64,000 nt of DNA from an uncultured Eubacterium sp. Lineage in GTDB: Bacteria > Bacillota > Clostridia > Lachnospirales > Lachnospiraceae. The notes beneath the pieces are model-generated. The model was given only the letters and a program-made list of their open reading frames with translations. It did not search any database and was not told the origin of the DNA. Position 1 is the first letter of the stretch. Every line of letters starts with the position of its first letter. Below are positions 55,173 to 64,000 of this stretch, one piece after another. The DNA is taken from positions 1 to 64,000 of the forward strand of contig CAJUSH010000007.1 in the NCBI GenBank assembly GCA_910589045.1, written 5' to 3'. Both the position numbers and the translations under genes were made by a program.

Positions 55173-58100
55173 TTAAGCCTGCGCTTCGTCCAGTATCTCG
55201 TCTAAGGTTTCCATGAGCTTTGCGATATCGATGGGCTTTGCGATGTGCCCGTTCATGCCGCTCAGCAGCGCCTTTTGCTTATCCTCCTCGAAGGCGTTTG
55301 CCGTCATGGCAAGAATCGGAATCGATGAAAGCTCACTGTTTTTCAGCTCGCGTATCCTCCTGGTGGCCTCATAGCCGCCCATCACCGGCATCTGGACGTC
55401 CATCAGGATGACCTGGTAATAGCCTGGCTTTGATTGCTCCAGCATATCCAGGGCAATCTGTCCGTTCTCCGCCGACTCGATCTCAAAGCCGGCCTCCTCT
55501 AAAATTGTCTCCGCAATCTCGCGGTTTAATTCATTGTCCTCCGCGAGCAGAATCCGTCCCGTATGCCGCGCCTTTCTGACGGTGCTGACTTTCTCCTCCT
55601 TATCCTTGTTCACGATGGAGTACAGGCAGTCCTGCAGCTCGGATAAGAACAGCGGCTTGCTGCAGAAGGCTGTCACACCGGCCTCGATCGCCTCGCTCTC
55701 GATATCGCTCCAGTCGTATGCCGTCAGGACAATAATCGGAACGTCCTTCCCCATTTCCTTGCGGATGCGCCTTGCCACCTCAACGCCGTTCATGTCAGGC
55801 AGCAGCCAGTCAATAATGTAAACCGCATAGCGGTCGTTGCGCATCTTTGCCTGTCGGGTGCGCAGCACCGCCTCCTTGCCGGAAAGCGTCCACTCCGCCC
55901 GCAGCCCGATCTCCTGGAGCATGCACGAAACGCTGTCACAGGTGTTAAAATCATCGTCCACCACAAGCGCACGGACATTTTTCAGCTCCGCAATCTCCTG
56001 TACCTCCCTGCCCTCCGAATCCAGCTGGAAGGTAAAGGAAACCGTGCATTCCGTGCCGACGCCCACCTTGCTTTGCACCTCGATCGTGCCGTTCATCATC
56101 TCCACGATATTTTTCGCGATCGCCATCCCAAGACCCGTTCCCTGGATTCCGCTGGTGGTGGAATTGCGCTCACGCTCAAACGGCTCGAAAATTTTTGCGA
56201 CAAACTCCTCCGTCATGCCGATACCCGTATCCTTGACATGGAACTCAAAATGGGCGTGGCCCGCCGGTGCGCCTGCGCGCTCGATGACCTTTAAGCTCAC
56301 CATGCCTCCCGCGGACGTATACTTCACGGCGTTGCTCATCAGGTTTAAGAGCACCTGGTTCAGGCGCAGCTTATCGCAGTAGATCTCCTCGTGCCGGATA
56401 TCCACGGCATCCATATACAGATCCAGCTGCTTTGCGCGGATATCCGCCTGAAGAATGTTGCGCAGGTCGTGCAGAATATCAGGCAGACAGCAGGGCTGCT
56501 CCTCCAGATGTATTTTCCCGCTCTCAATACGGCTCATATCCAAAACGTCGTTGATGAGACTCAGCAGATGGTTGCCCGACGACATGATTTTCTTTAAGTA
56601 CTCCTCTACCTGCTCCTTCTGATCAATGTGCGTCAGGCCAAGAGCGGTAAAGCCGATAATCGCGTTCATCGGCGTGCGGATATCATGGGACATGTTGGAA
56701 AGGAACGCACTTTTCGCCTTGCTCGCCCGGTTTGCCTGGGAAAGCGCATCCTCAAGCACCGCTTTTTTCTCCATCTCCGAACGCGTTTCCTCATCTACAC
56801 TGTGGAAGCCCACCACAACTCCCCGCTGCACATTCCAGTCACCCGTGCGTGCTGCCTTCATCTGGAAATACCGGACATCTCCGCAGCAGACCGTGCGGTA
56901 GTTAATGTAGCACATCTCCTTCTCCGAAAGCTCCCGCTCCATCGTCTCGCGGGCCATGGCTTCCCGCATTTCCTCCCGGTCATCCGGGTGAACGCATTCC
57001 TCTATGTAACGCCCGATGGCCTCTGCCGCCGGAACCTCCTTTGCAAAAATATCCTCCAGCAGGCCGCTCCTGCAGTCGCCGATACGCAGCGGCCGCACCA
57101 GCCCCGTATCCAGGTTGAAAAAGAAAACCAGGTTGTATTCCATGCTCAGCGCATGGATCAGCTCCACCTGCCTGCGCTTACTCTCACGCCGTTTCTGCTC
57201 CTCCTTCAGCTTCTGGTCCGTATAATCGAGCAGGAACCGCTGACAGTAAACCTCCCCGTTCTCCTCAACCAGCTTGATATTTCCCATGATATGGTAAATT
57301 TTTCCGTTCTCATGCTGTACGCGGTATTCGATATTAACGCTGTCGCCCACATTTTCGAGGGAGCGAATGCTTTCTTCGAGCTTCGACCGGTCCTCATCCA
57401 TGACGGAATGCGCAATCAGGTCAAAGCCGCACGCCATCATCTGCTCCTGTGTCTCATAGCCCAGGATGTTCAGCGCGCTCCTGTTTATGCTGATAATCCG
57501 CGAGCCGTCCAGCGTGTGACAGATAACGCCGCAGTCCAGCGACATAAACAGTGATTCGAGCGTCCTGTTTTTGCGTATAATCTCCTCCGCGTACGCCCGT
57601 TCCTGTGTTATGTCGATGCCGACACCCACCGTCCCCATCACGCTCCCGTCCACATCATAGAGCGGGGATTTATAGGTCGTGAGCAGCTTTGTCTTATCGC
57701 CGGTCTGCACCTCTTCTTCCGATACGATGGTTTCCCTGCGCTCCATCACGATACGCTCCGACTCGATGCAGGCAGGGTCATCCTGCTCCACATCCCAGAT
57801 ATAAGCGTGCCCGCGTCCCTGGATCTGCTCCTTTGTCTTGTTTACCGTCTTGCAAAAGCTGTCGTTTACTTTTTCATGAATACCGTCTTTACTCTTAAAC
57901 CAGATCAGATCAGGGGTACCATTGATTGTCGCATCCAAAAACTGGCCTGTCTGCCAGCTGTCTATGCGGTTCTTCAGCAGCTGCTGCCATTTCAGAAAAT
58001 GAAAGCCCAGCTCCGAAACAGACAGAGGAAGCGTCCAGATATCCGCGATGCCGGTTGACATTTCAGATGGATAATCCAGCATTTCCATGATCTGCGGCTT

Positions 58101-58346
58101 TTCGGCGAGAAGAATCAGATCGGCGTCCGGATTCTTTGCCGCAACTAAAGAACGCGCTGTATCCACCGCGTTTAATTCTCTCAAATCAGCTATTATCACA
58201 TCGGCTTTTTTTGCCAGTTCTTCCTTCGGCACGTCACTCTTAAAAAATTCATGTGTGAAACCTTCAAACGGAGGCATTTCCTCCAGCGTTTCAACCAGCC
58301 CGCTTTGGCGCCCGATAAAGTAGAAGCGCATATGACAATGATACAT
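55173..58346 (-). CDS. Hybrid sensor histidine kinase with PAS domains and two receivers
   Basis: A 1057-residue cytoplasmic kinase without transmembrane spans. In order: an atypical receiver-like segment (residues 5-120), at least two PAS domains, the histidine kinase domain with phosphoacceptor in SNMSHDIRTPMNAIIG (His near residue 554), the ATP-binding domain (GTGLGMAIAKNIVEMM), and two receivers with phosphoacceptor Asp in YIIDWLLPDMNG (near 845) and VILMDVQMPVMGG (near 982). The ATG at 58346 has AGGAGG 5 bases upstream. No DNA-binding or Hpt domain is seen and no partner regulator lies nearby. Its place between flagellin and flgM suggests a link to motility, unproven. Confidence 0.9.
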   Translation of the reverse strand: MYHCHMRFYFIGRQSGLVETLEEMPPFEGFTHEFFKSDVPKEELAKKADVIIADLRELNAVDTARSLVAAKNPDADLILLAEKPQIMEMLDYPSEMSTGIADIWTLPLSVSELGFHFLKWQQLLKNRIDSWQTGQFLDATINGTPDLIWFKSKDGIHEKVNDSFCKTVNKTKEQIQGRGHAYIWDVEQDDPACIESERIVMERRETIVSEEEVQTGDKTKLLTTYKSPLYDVDGSVMGTVGVGIDITQERAYAEEIIRKNRTLESLFMSLDCGVICHTLDGSRIISINRSALNILGYETQEQMMACGFDLIAHSVMDEDRSKLEESIRSLENVGDSVNIEYRVQHENGKIYHIMGNIKLVEENGEVYCQRFLLDYTDQKLKEEQKRRESKRRQVELIHALSMEYNLVFFFNLDTGLVRPLRIGDCRSGLLEDIFAKEVPAAEAIGRYIEECVHPDDREEMREAMARETMERELSEKEMCYINYRTVCCGDVRYFQMKAARTGDWNVQRGVVVGFHSVDEETRSEMEKKAVLEDALSQANRASKAKSAFLSNMSHDIRTPMNAIIGFTALGLTHIDQKEQVEEYLKKIMSSGNHLLSLINDVLDMSRIESGKIHLEEQPCCLPDILHDLRNILQADIRAKQLDLYMDAVDIRHEEIYCDKLRLNQVLLNLMSNAVKYTSAGGMVSLKVIERAGAPAGHAHFEFHVKDTGIGMTEEFVAKIFEPFERERNSTTSGIQGTGLGMAIAKNIVEMMNGTIEVQSKVGVGTECTVSFTFQLDSEGREVQEIAELKNVRALVVDDDFNTCDSVSCMLQEIGLRAEWTLSGKEAVLRTRQAKMRNDRYAVYIIDWLLPDMNGVEVARRIRKEMGKDVPIIVLTAYDWSDIESEAIEAGVTAFCSKPLFLSELQDCLYSIVNKDKEEKVSTVRKARHTGRILLAEDNELNREIAETILEEAGFEIESAENGQIALDMLEQSKPGYYQVILMDVQMPVMGGYEATRRIRELKNSELSSIPILAMTANAFEEDKQKALLSGMNGHIAKPIDIAKLMETLDEILDEAQA

Positions 58347-58479
58347 GATATCCTCCTCACAGCATGTCCTGTACTTTAAGTTTAAGAATATTTTTTTACA
58401 GTAAAAACCATTTTTATTTTAACAGATTCATTTCTGTTTGTCTACTTGCGATTTTTTAACTTTAATTGATTTTAATACT

Positions 58480-58506
58480 GTTTGAAACCGCATAAAACGC
58501 CGATAA
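58480..58506 (+). promoter_or_regulatory. Sigma-28 -10 box upstream of the second flagellin
   Basis: GCCGATAA (58499-58506) is a perfect -10, about 80 bp before the ATG at 58586. The base group 15 bp upstream (GTTT) is a poor -35. The promoter call rests on the -10 and the gene context. Confidence 0.55.
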
Positions 58507-58585
58507 ATATTTATACGTAATTTTGTCAGGATGACAAACACAGATTTGTGCTTTTACTTTGTGCTTTTACATGGAGGTAAACTAT

Positions 58586-59917
58586 ATGTCTATGACCGTT
58601 TCACATAACCTGACCGCGGCAAATGCCGGGCGCCAGTTAAACGCCACCACAGACAGCAGACGGAAATCCACGGAGAAGCTCTCCTCCGGTTTCCGCATCA
58701 ACCGCTCGGCAGACGATGCCGCCGGCCTTAGCATCTCGGAAAAGATGCGCTGGCAGATCCGGGGGCTTGACCGTGCAACTGCAAATGTACAGGACGGCAT
58801 TTCCCTGATCCAGACTGCGGACGGCGCGCTGAACGAAATGCACAGCGCCCTGCAGCGCATGACCGAGCTTGCGACACATGCCGCAAACGACACAAACACC
58901 ACCACCGACCGCCAGGCCATCCAGAAGGAGCTGTCCGCCTTAAAGGCGCTGATCAGCCGGATCTCGGACTACACCACCTTTAACGGCCGCACCGTCTTAA
59001 AGGCGAAGCAGCTTGTTGAGATTGACTGCGACGATTTTTCCACCGTTCTTATGGAGGATCGGTTTTCCGGTATTCCCAACGCGCAGCCGAAGGTCTACGG
59101 TAAGGCCATCAACTTCGGCAATGTCAACAGCAGCAACAAGGAACAGCTTATCAACAAAAAATTCACGGTCACCTGCAGCCAGAACTGCACTCAGAAGTTC
59201 CGGTTTGAATTTACGGACGACACCGCAACATCCTCCAGCATCACCGGCAGCACGACCAACGGCCGGGGAAATCTGACCGTCACAATCGGGATGAAGGATC
59301 CCAGCATCAGCAGCGGTGCGGACGTTGTGCAGCGGATCTATGACGAGGTTGTGAAAAATCAGGGTGCACTCGGCGGCGGCGGAAACAATCCCATTCACAT
59401 CGGACATGCAAACGGCCTTCACATAGATGGCAGCTCGCTCATCATGTATTCGATTGCCGACGGACCGCCCTACGCGGAAGGCATGGGCCAGATTTACGCG
59501 GACGACCTGTTAGTGAAGAACGAGCAGATGCGCCTTCAGGTTTCGTCAAGGCCCTGGCGTGAAGTTGAGGTGGAAATCCGCACCATCAATTCAAGTACAC
59601 TTGGGCTTGGAAATCTCAATGTCTCCAGCTACGAAGCCGCCGGAGACTCCATAAAGCGGATCCAGAACGCCGTGGAGCTCGTATCCGATTACCGCTCTTA
59701 TCTCGGCGCGCTGCAGAACCGGCTCGAACATACGATGCACAACAACCAGAACACCGCCGAAAATACACAGGACTCCGAGAGCCGTATCAGGGACACCGAC
59801 ATGGCCGGGGAGATGGTGAATACTACGAAATTGAGAATTCTTCAAAATGCCGGCGAATCCATCCTGGCCCAGGCAAACCGCCAGAAAACGGAAGGCATTT
59901 TAAGCCTGCTCACTTAG
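58586..59917 (+). CDS. Flagellin (second, divergent type)
   Basis: A 443-residue flagellin. The N-terminus (STEKLSSGFRINRSADDAAG; GISLIQTADGALNEMHSALQ) and C-terminus (DSESRIRDTDMAGEMVNTTK) are canonical. The central 200 residues form a D2/D3-like insertion, unlike the major flagellin. It contains Cys residues (VEIDCDDF; TCSQNCTQKF). The ATG at 58586 has GGAGG at 8 bases; an ATG 9 codons earlier gives a poor start. The leader lacks an obvious hairpin with GGA in the loop, so it may escape CsrA control. Confidence 0.93.
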   Translation: MSMTVSHNLTAANAGRQLNATTDSRRKSTEKLSSGFRINRSADDAAGLSISEKMRWQIRGLDRATANVQDGISLIQTADGALNEMHSALQRMTELATHAANDTNTTTDRQAIQKELSALKALISRISDYTTFNGRTVLKAKQLVEIDCDDFSTVLMEDRFSGIPNAQPKVYGKAINFGNVNSSNKEQLINKKFTVTCSQNCTQKFRFEFTDDTATSSSITGSTTNGRGNLTVTIGMKDPSISSGADVVQRIYDEVVKNQGALGGGGNNPIHIGHANGLHIDGSSLIMYSIADGPPYAEGMGQIYADDLLVKNEQMRLQVSSRPWREVEVEIRTINSSTLGLGNLNVSSYEAAGDSIKRIQNAVELVSDYRSYLGALQNRLEHTMHNNQNTAENTQDSESRIRDTDMAGEMVNTTKLRILQNAGESILAQANRQKTEGILSLLT

Positions 59918-59939
59918 ACAAATACGGCAAAATGTCTAA

Positions 59940-59968
59940 TTGAAGCCGGGGTGATTCCGGGGTATAAT
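59940..59968 (+). promoter_or_regulatory. Sigma-A promoter of the DUF5692 gene
   Basis: TTGAAG, 17 bases, TATAAT, starting 22 bp after the flagellin stop and 83 bp before the ATG at 60051. Confidence 0.82.
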
Positions 59969-59993
59969 ATTCTTAAAGTTTAAATCAAAGTGC

Positions 59994-60024
59994 TGCCGGA
60001 ACAGTCTCCGGCTGTCTTCCGGCA
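59994..60024 (+). other. Leader stem-loop before the DUF5692 gene
   Basis: TGCCGGAACAG pairs with CTG-TTCCGGCA in the 5' leader, 19 bp before the Shine-Dalgarno AAGGAGG. No T-run follows immediately; it could be a regulatory hairpin. Confidence 0.5.
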
Positions 60025-60050
60025 ACACGGAATTTTAAGGAGGAAAAGTT

Positions 60051-61097
60051 ATGTTATTTCACGTCTATGGCAGCAATGCCATCCCACAATGGATCGCGAT
60101 GCTGGGCGTTCTGGCCGGGCTGATTCTGCTGAATGAATTTGCAAGGAGAACCAAAGCGGGCGGGCTTATTATGTTCGGGGTGATCCCCGCCGCACTGACC
60201 GTATATTTTATCGCCATTGCGGTAAGCGCCTCTTCCGGCGCATCCTGGGCACTGGAAAACCAGACCTACCTTTACATGAACGGATGGTTCCACTATGCAA
60301 AGCTCTATGCGGCGCTGGCTGGCTGTATCGGCTTTATGATGATCAAGTACGGCTGGGGTATCGGAAAAACCCACTGGTTTAAGGCCTATCCCTTCGTCAT
60401 CGTGGCCATCAACATCCTCATCGCGGTTGTCAGCGATTTTGAATCCGCCATCAACGGCTGGTATCAGTGGTGGCTCTCCAGCGAAGATGTATGGCTTTTC
60501 GGCGGCTGGCACAACGTATTTAACGGCATCGCCGGAATTATTAACATTTTCTGCATGACCGGCTGGTGGGCCGTGTATTCATCCAAGGATGAAAAGGACA
60601 TGATCTGGCCCGATATGATCTGGGTATACATCATCGTCTACGATATCTGGAATTTTGCCTACACCTACAACTGCCTGCCTACCCATACATGGTTCTGCGG
60701 CGTTGCGCTTCTTCTGGCACCCACGATCGCAGCGCTTTTATGGAACAAGGGCGGCTGGATTATGAACCGCGCCAACACGCTCTGCATCTGGTGTATGTTC
60801 GCACAGGTATTCCCGCTGTTCCAGGAAACCATGTCAACCGGCGAGAGCTTCTTTCCGTGGGCGACTCTTCCTGTTTTATACGCGGACGGAACCTTAAACG
60901 GCATCGAGGCGGGCGGTTCCGCAAACGCGAACCCTACGATGATGACTGTCGTGAGTCTCCTCGCACTGATCACAAACGTCATTGCGCTGGCCTACATCGT
61001 GTACAAGGCAAAAAAGACAAGAACAAACCCTTACAAGGGGGAGATTTTTACGGACTTCAAATATTATCAGGACGCTGCCGCGCGGGCGGAAATGTAA
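60051..61097 (+). CDS. DUF5692-type multispanning membrane protein
   Basis: A 348-residue integral membrane protein with about nine hydrophobic segments. It is rich in Trp (for example NGWYQWWLSSEDVWLFGGWH) and starts FHVYGSNAIPQWIAMLGVLA. It resembles the DUF5692 proteins found in Lachnospiraceae and related clostridia; function is unknown. It has its own promoter, AAGGAGG before the ATG and its own terminator, so it is a monocistronic gene inserted between the second flagellin and a histidine kinase. Confidence 0.65.
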   Translation: MLFHVYGSNAIPQWIAMLGVLAGLILLNEFARRTKAGGLIMFGVIPAALTVYFIAIAVSASSGASWALENQTYLYMNGWFHYAKLYAALAGCIGFMMIKYGWGIGKTHWFKAYPFVIVAINILIAVVSDFESAINGWYQWWLSSEDVWLFGGWHNVFNGIAGIINIFCMTGWWAVYSSKDEKDMIWPDMIWVYIIVYDIWNFAYTYNCLPTHTWFCGVALLLAPTIAALLWNKGGWIMNRANTLCIWCMFAQVFPLFQETMSTGESFFPWATLPVLYADGTLNGIEAGGSANANPTMMTVVSLLALITNVIALAYIVYKAKKTRTNPYKGEIFTDFKYYQDAAARAEM

Positions 61098-61100
61098 TTT

Positions 61101-61139
61101 AAAAAGGGGGCTGTCCCAGACGGGCAGCTCCCTTTTTTT
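61101..61139 (+). terminator. Terminator of the DUF5692 gene
   Basis: AAGGGGGCTG pairs with CAGCTCCCTT and is followed by TTTTTTT; it also faces the convergent histidine kinase gene. Confidence 0.88.
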
Positions 61140-61145
61140 GTGCTT

Positions 61146-63704
61146 TTATAATATATATTTCTTTAACAGCGCTACAACCTCGTTCAAATTGATTGGCTTT
61201 GCCGTATGTGCGTTCATACCGCATTCCAGGCAGTGCTGGATATCCTCCGAGAAAGCGTCCGCCGTCATCGCTATGATCGGTATCGCCTTCGCATCCTCCC
61301 GGCTTAATGCCCGGATTGCCTCCGTCGCATCATAGCCGTTCATGACAGGCATCCGGATATCCATCAGGATCAGCTCGTAATAGCCCGGCTCCGATGCAAG
61401 GAATTTGTCGATACAGATCTTTCCGTTCTCCGCCCATTCCAGCTCGAGCCCGATATCGGTGAGCAGCTCTTCTATGATTTCCCAGTTCAGGTCGTTGTCC
61501 TCGGCAACCAGTATCCGGTGCCCGTTCAAATCAACGTCTCCGCCGTCCTCATCGTTCTTCGTTTCCACACCCATATGCTTGCGCAGTCCGTAAAATAGTG
61601 TCGATTTGAAGAGCGGCTTGGAAATAAATCCGCTGATACCCGCCTCCCTGGCCTCCGTCTCAAACTCGCTCCAGTCATACGCGGAGATTAAGATCAGCGG
61701 CATATCATTGCCTACAATTTTCCGAAGCCTGCTTGCAACGAGCAGGCCGTCCATATCCGGAAGCTTCCAGTCAAGCAGGACGATCTGATAGTCATCCCGC
61801 TTCTGATGGTGCTGCTCCACCATCCTTAACGCCTTTTCACCGCTCAGTGTCCAGTCCGCCTGCACACCGATGGATTCCAGTGTAACGACCGCGGTGCGGC
61901 ACAGCTCCTCGTCATCGTCAACGACCAGCATCCGCCACGGCGGGAGAATCATATCTGTCTCCTCCACGATAGCCTTTTCCAGATCCAGAACCAGATGGAA
62001 CTCCGTTCCCTGCTGCGGCTCACTCTCCACGGTGATCATCCCTTCCATGGCATCTACAATATATTTTGTGATCGCCATACCAAGACCGGCACCCTCCGTT
62101 TTCTGCACGCGCTTGCTATCTGCCCGTGAATAGGAATCAAAGATATGCTCTAAAAATTCTTTGGTCATACCGATTCCGTTATCCTTTACGATGACATGGG
62201 TCCGCACATACGCATCACCCTTCTCATCCGGCGTGTCCTCCTGATAGAGGGAGAGCTGTATCGTCCCGCCCTCCTGGGTATACTTCACCGCGTTGGACAG
62301 CAGATTCAAGAGCACCTGGTTCAGGCGCACGCTGTCGCAGAACACATCCTCCGCCACAATATTGTCTATATGTACGTTAAAGTTCTGTACCTTCGCCTTT
62401 ACCTGCGTCTGCACAATGCTGACGATTCCCTCGACAACCTCCCGGAGGGAAATCATCTCCGGCGTAAGCGTCATCTTGCCGCTCTCGATCTTGGACATAT
62501 CCAGCACGTCATTGATCAGCCCGAGGAGATGCTTACCCGAAAGCGCAATCTTTTTCAGGCAGTTCTGCACCTGCTCCTGGTCGTCGATATGCGTCGTCGC
62601 AATCGCCGTCATTCCTACGATCGCGTTCATCGGCGTGCGGATATCGTGACTCATGTTGGAGAGGAATTCGCTCTTTGCCTTCGTCGCCTTGAGCGCTTCC
62701 CTGCGCGCCAGATCCAGCTCAAGCATCTGCTGGCGCGTCATTTGGAAGTATACGCAGAAAATAAGCAAAAGTGCAACAAAGATCACTCCGCACATGAAAA
62801 TTGTCGCAAAGGTTCGGTTGTCGTTCAGATCCTCCACTGTCTCATTCAGTGCACCGAAGGGAAGCACGGTCAGAAGATGCCATTCGGAATAAGGCAGCTC
62901 CGTACAGTAGATCTGCTGCCGGCTTCCGTCCAGATCAAGGATTACAGAATAATCCGCCTTTTTCTGCATGGAGCCTGCCAGCGCCTCGATGTAAGTGCGG
63001 ATCTTCTCGGAATCGTCCGGATACCGCTCATATAAGCTGCTGAAATAATCGTCGTACTCCTCCCCGACTGTATTGACGATGAAGGTACCGTCCTTTCGTA
63101 TAATGTAGGAATACATTAACGCATCCTCATCCTCCACGCTCATCATCGCACTGATATACTCCAGCGGAAGCGCCATCACAAGCGCCATGGACTCTTCGCC
63201 GTTTTTCATCGGGTAATGCGCGTCAATACCGAAAATCACAACTTTGTTTCCGGCAATGTCCTCACCCACCGCTACCTTTTTTTCATTATTTTCCAGCGAC
63301 TCAAAAAACGGTTCCGGGTCTACCAGTGAAATCTGGTTGCCGTAAAGCATCTCCAGGGTATGATCCTTCGAGCACAGGGCCAGATAATCAAAATTCCTCA
63401 CATGAACCCGGTAAATCAGCTCGTCATACAGGTCGTCCGCATTGTCCCCGTCCACCGAGACAACCTCAACCACCGTTTCCACCTGCTCCAGCTTCAGATT
63501 GATCAACGTCTCGAAATGCGAAGAAATCTGTTCGTTTATACCCGTCATGTATAAGTCGCCGACCTCGTCGATGGCATCCTTGCTTATGTTGCTCATATAA
63601 TATCCCAGTAAAGCAAATGCCCCCACACTGAGCAAAAGAAGCATGCAAAAGCTGCCTATCAGAAAACGCGTTGTGCGGCTTCTCTCTCTGCCATGGATAT
63701 CCAT
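61146..63704 (-). CDS. Membrane hybrid sensor histidine kinase with two receivers
   Basis: An 852-residue transmembrane hybrid kinase. Two membrane helices (about residues 13-35 and 297-320) enclose an extracytoplasmic sensor domain of Cache type. The kinase core follows: SNMSHDIRTPMNAIVG (phosphoacceptor His near residue 350), a GAGLGMAITKYIVDAMEG ATP-binding segment, then two receivers with Asp in VLLDWKLPDMDG (near 643) and LILMDIRMPVMNG (near 780). It is built like the kinase at 55173 from the kinase domain on, so the two are paralogues with different sensors. AGGAGG precedes the ATG. No response regulator with an output domain is nearby. Ligand and output are unknown. Confidence 0.9.
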   Translation of the reverse strand: MDIHGRERSRTTRFLIGSFCMLLLLSVGAFALLGYYMSNISKDAIDEVGDLYMTGINEQISSHFETLINLKLEQVETVVEVVSVDGDNADDLYDELIYRVHVRNFDYLALCSKDHTLEMLYGNQISLVDPEPFFESLENNEKKVAVGEDIAGNKVVIFGIDAHYPMKNGEESMALVMALPLEYISAMMSVEDEDALMYSYIIRKDGTFIVNTVGEEYDDYFSSLYERYPDDSEKIRTYIEALAGSMQKKADYSVILDLDGSRQQIYCTELPYSEWHLLTVLPFGALNETVEDLNDNRTFATIFMCGVIFVALLLIFCVYFQMTRQQMLELDLARREALKATKAKSEFLSNMSHDIRTPMNAIVGMTAIATTHIDDQEQVQNCLKKIALSGKHLLGLINDVLDMSKIESGKMTLTPEMISLREVVEGIVSIVQTQVKAKVQNFNVHIDNIVAEDVFCDSVRLNQVLLNLLSNAVKYTQEGGTIQLSLYQEDTPDEKGDAYVRTHVIVKDNGIGMTKEFLEHIFDSYSRADSKRVQKTEGAGLGMAITKYIVDAMEGMITVESEPQQGTEFHLVLDLEKAIVEETDMILPPWRMLVVDDDEELCRTAVVTLESIGVQADWTLSGEKALRMVEQHHQKRDDYQIVLLDWKLPDMDGLLVASRLRKIVGNDMPLILISAYDWSEFETEAREAGISGFISKPLFKSTLFYGLRKHMGVETKNDEDGGDVDLNGHRILVAEDNDLNWEIIEELLTDIGLELEWAENGKICIDKFLASEPGYYELILMDIRMPVMNGYDATEAIRALSREDAKAIPIIAMTADAFSEDIQHCLECGMNAHTAKPINLNEVVALLKKYIL

Positions 63705-63734
63705 GTATTTATTTCCTCCTTAAAAGCATGCTGA

Positions 63735-64000
63735 TTACCTAACCGAAATTTCTCCTGACAATACCTTCCGGTAGTCCTCGTAATTTTTCTTAAGCAGCTC
63801 CGGCGTGTCCAGCTCATAGGGACACTTCTTTTTGCAGGCACCGCACTCCAGGCAGCCTTCGATTTTTTTCATCTCCGTCTGCATCTCCTCTGTCAGCCAG
63901 GCTTCGGAGGGCGCACGGCGCAGCAAAAGCGACATACGCGCACACTGATTGATCATAATACCTGCCGGACACGGCATGCAATAACCGCAGCCACGGCAAA
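63735..64000 (-). CDS. Aldo/keto reductase with ferredoxin domain (C-terminal part)
   Basis: Only the last 88 or so residues are in the window; the start lies beyond base 64000. Two 4Fe-4S cluster motifs are complete: CRGCGYCMPCP and CLECGACKKKCPYELDTP. This C-terminal layout is typical of the iron-sulfur-containing aldo/keto reductase family common in clostridia. The upstream frame continues open to the window edge. Confidence 0.82.
   Translation of the reverse strand, partial: CRGCGYCMPCPAGIMINQCARMSLLLRRAPSEAWLTEEMQTEMKKIEGCLECGACKKKCPYELDTPELLKKNYEDYRKVLSGEISVR

Overview
The window looks like a chromosome segment of a motile, Gram-positive-type member of the Lachnospiraceae (Clostridium cluster XIVa). 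The reasons are the Firmicutes layout of the ribosomal protein/RNA polymerase genes, AGGAGG-type ribosome binding sites almost everywhere, TTGACA/TATAAT promoters, a clostridial flagellar cluster with FliW/CsrA and tandem FlgK, and a DUF5692-type membrane protein. Genus level is not resolvable by eye.

Region 1 (1-19055, nearly all minus strand) is the rpmG-secE-nusG-rplK-rplA-rplJ-rplL ... rpoB-rpoC block, with an L10-leader attenuator before rplJ. It is unusual that rplL and rpoB are not adjacent. About 10 kb separates them, carrying a four-gene operon for making and polymerising a CDP-polyol (tarI-like, tarJ-like, a CDP-glycerol glycerophosphotransferase and a ribulose-phosphate epimerase homologue), a polysaccharide pyruvyl transferase, a 146-bp MITE-like element with an exact 8-bp target duplication, and a large secreted 5'-nucleotidase-like protein.

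Region 2 (19086-41906) is a glycosylation island bounded by flagellar genes. It opens with an orphan FliD-like gene under a sigma-28 promoter. About fifteen glycan-assembly genes follow: seven CgeB/DUF3880-type glycosyltransferase modules (two of them fused to other domains), GT2, GT4 and GT8 modules, a DUF4422 protein, two tandem LicD phosphotransferases, a CDP-glycerol-transferase-like protein with an unknown C-terminal domain, and a fucosyltransferase-like gene interrupted by one in-frame TAG. The position beside flagellin and filament genes suggests flagellin glycosylation.

Region 3 (41988-59917) is the late flagellar cluster: flgM-flgN-flgK-flgK-flgL-fliW-csrA, then flaG-fliD-fliS-fliT, then flagellin, then a second divergent flagellin. 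At least four sigma-28 (TAAA-N15-GCCGATAA type) promoters can be read. FliW, CsrA and a flagellin leader with a GGA hairpin loop plus a GGA in the Shine-Dalgarno sequence recreate the FliW-CsrA-Hag feedback circuit known from Bacillus subtilis. Two large hybrid histidine kinases flank the second flagellin and a DUF5692 membrane protein.

The window ends inside a ferredoxin-type aldo/keto reductase. No tRNA, rRNA, CRISPR array or recognisable transposase gene was seen. All family calls are from reading the translations; no database search was run.
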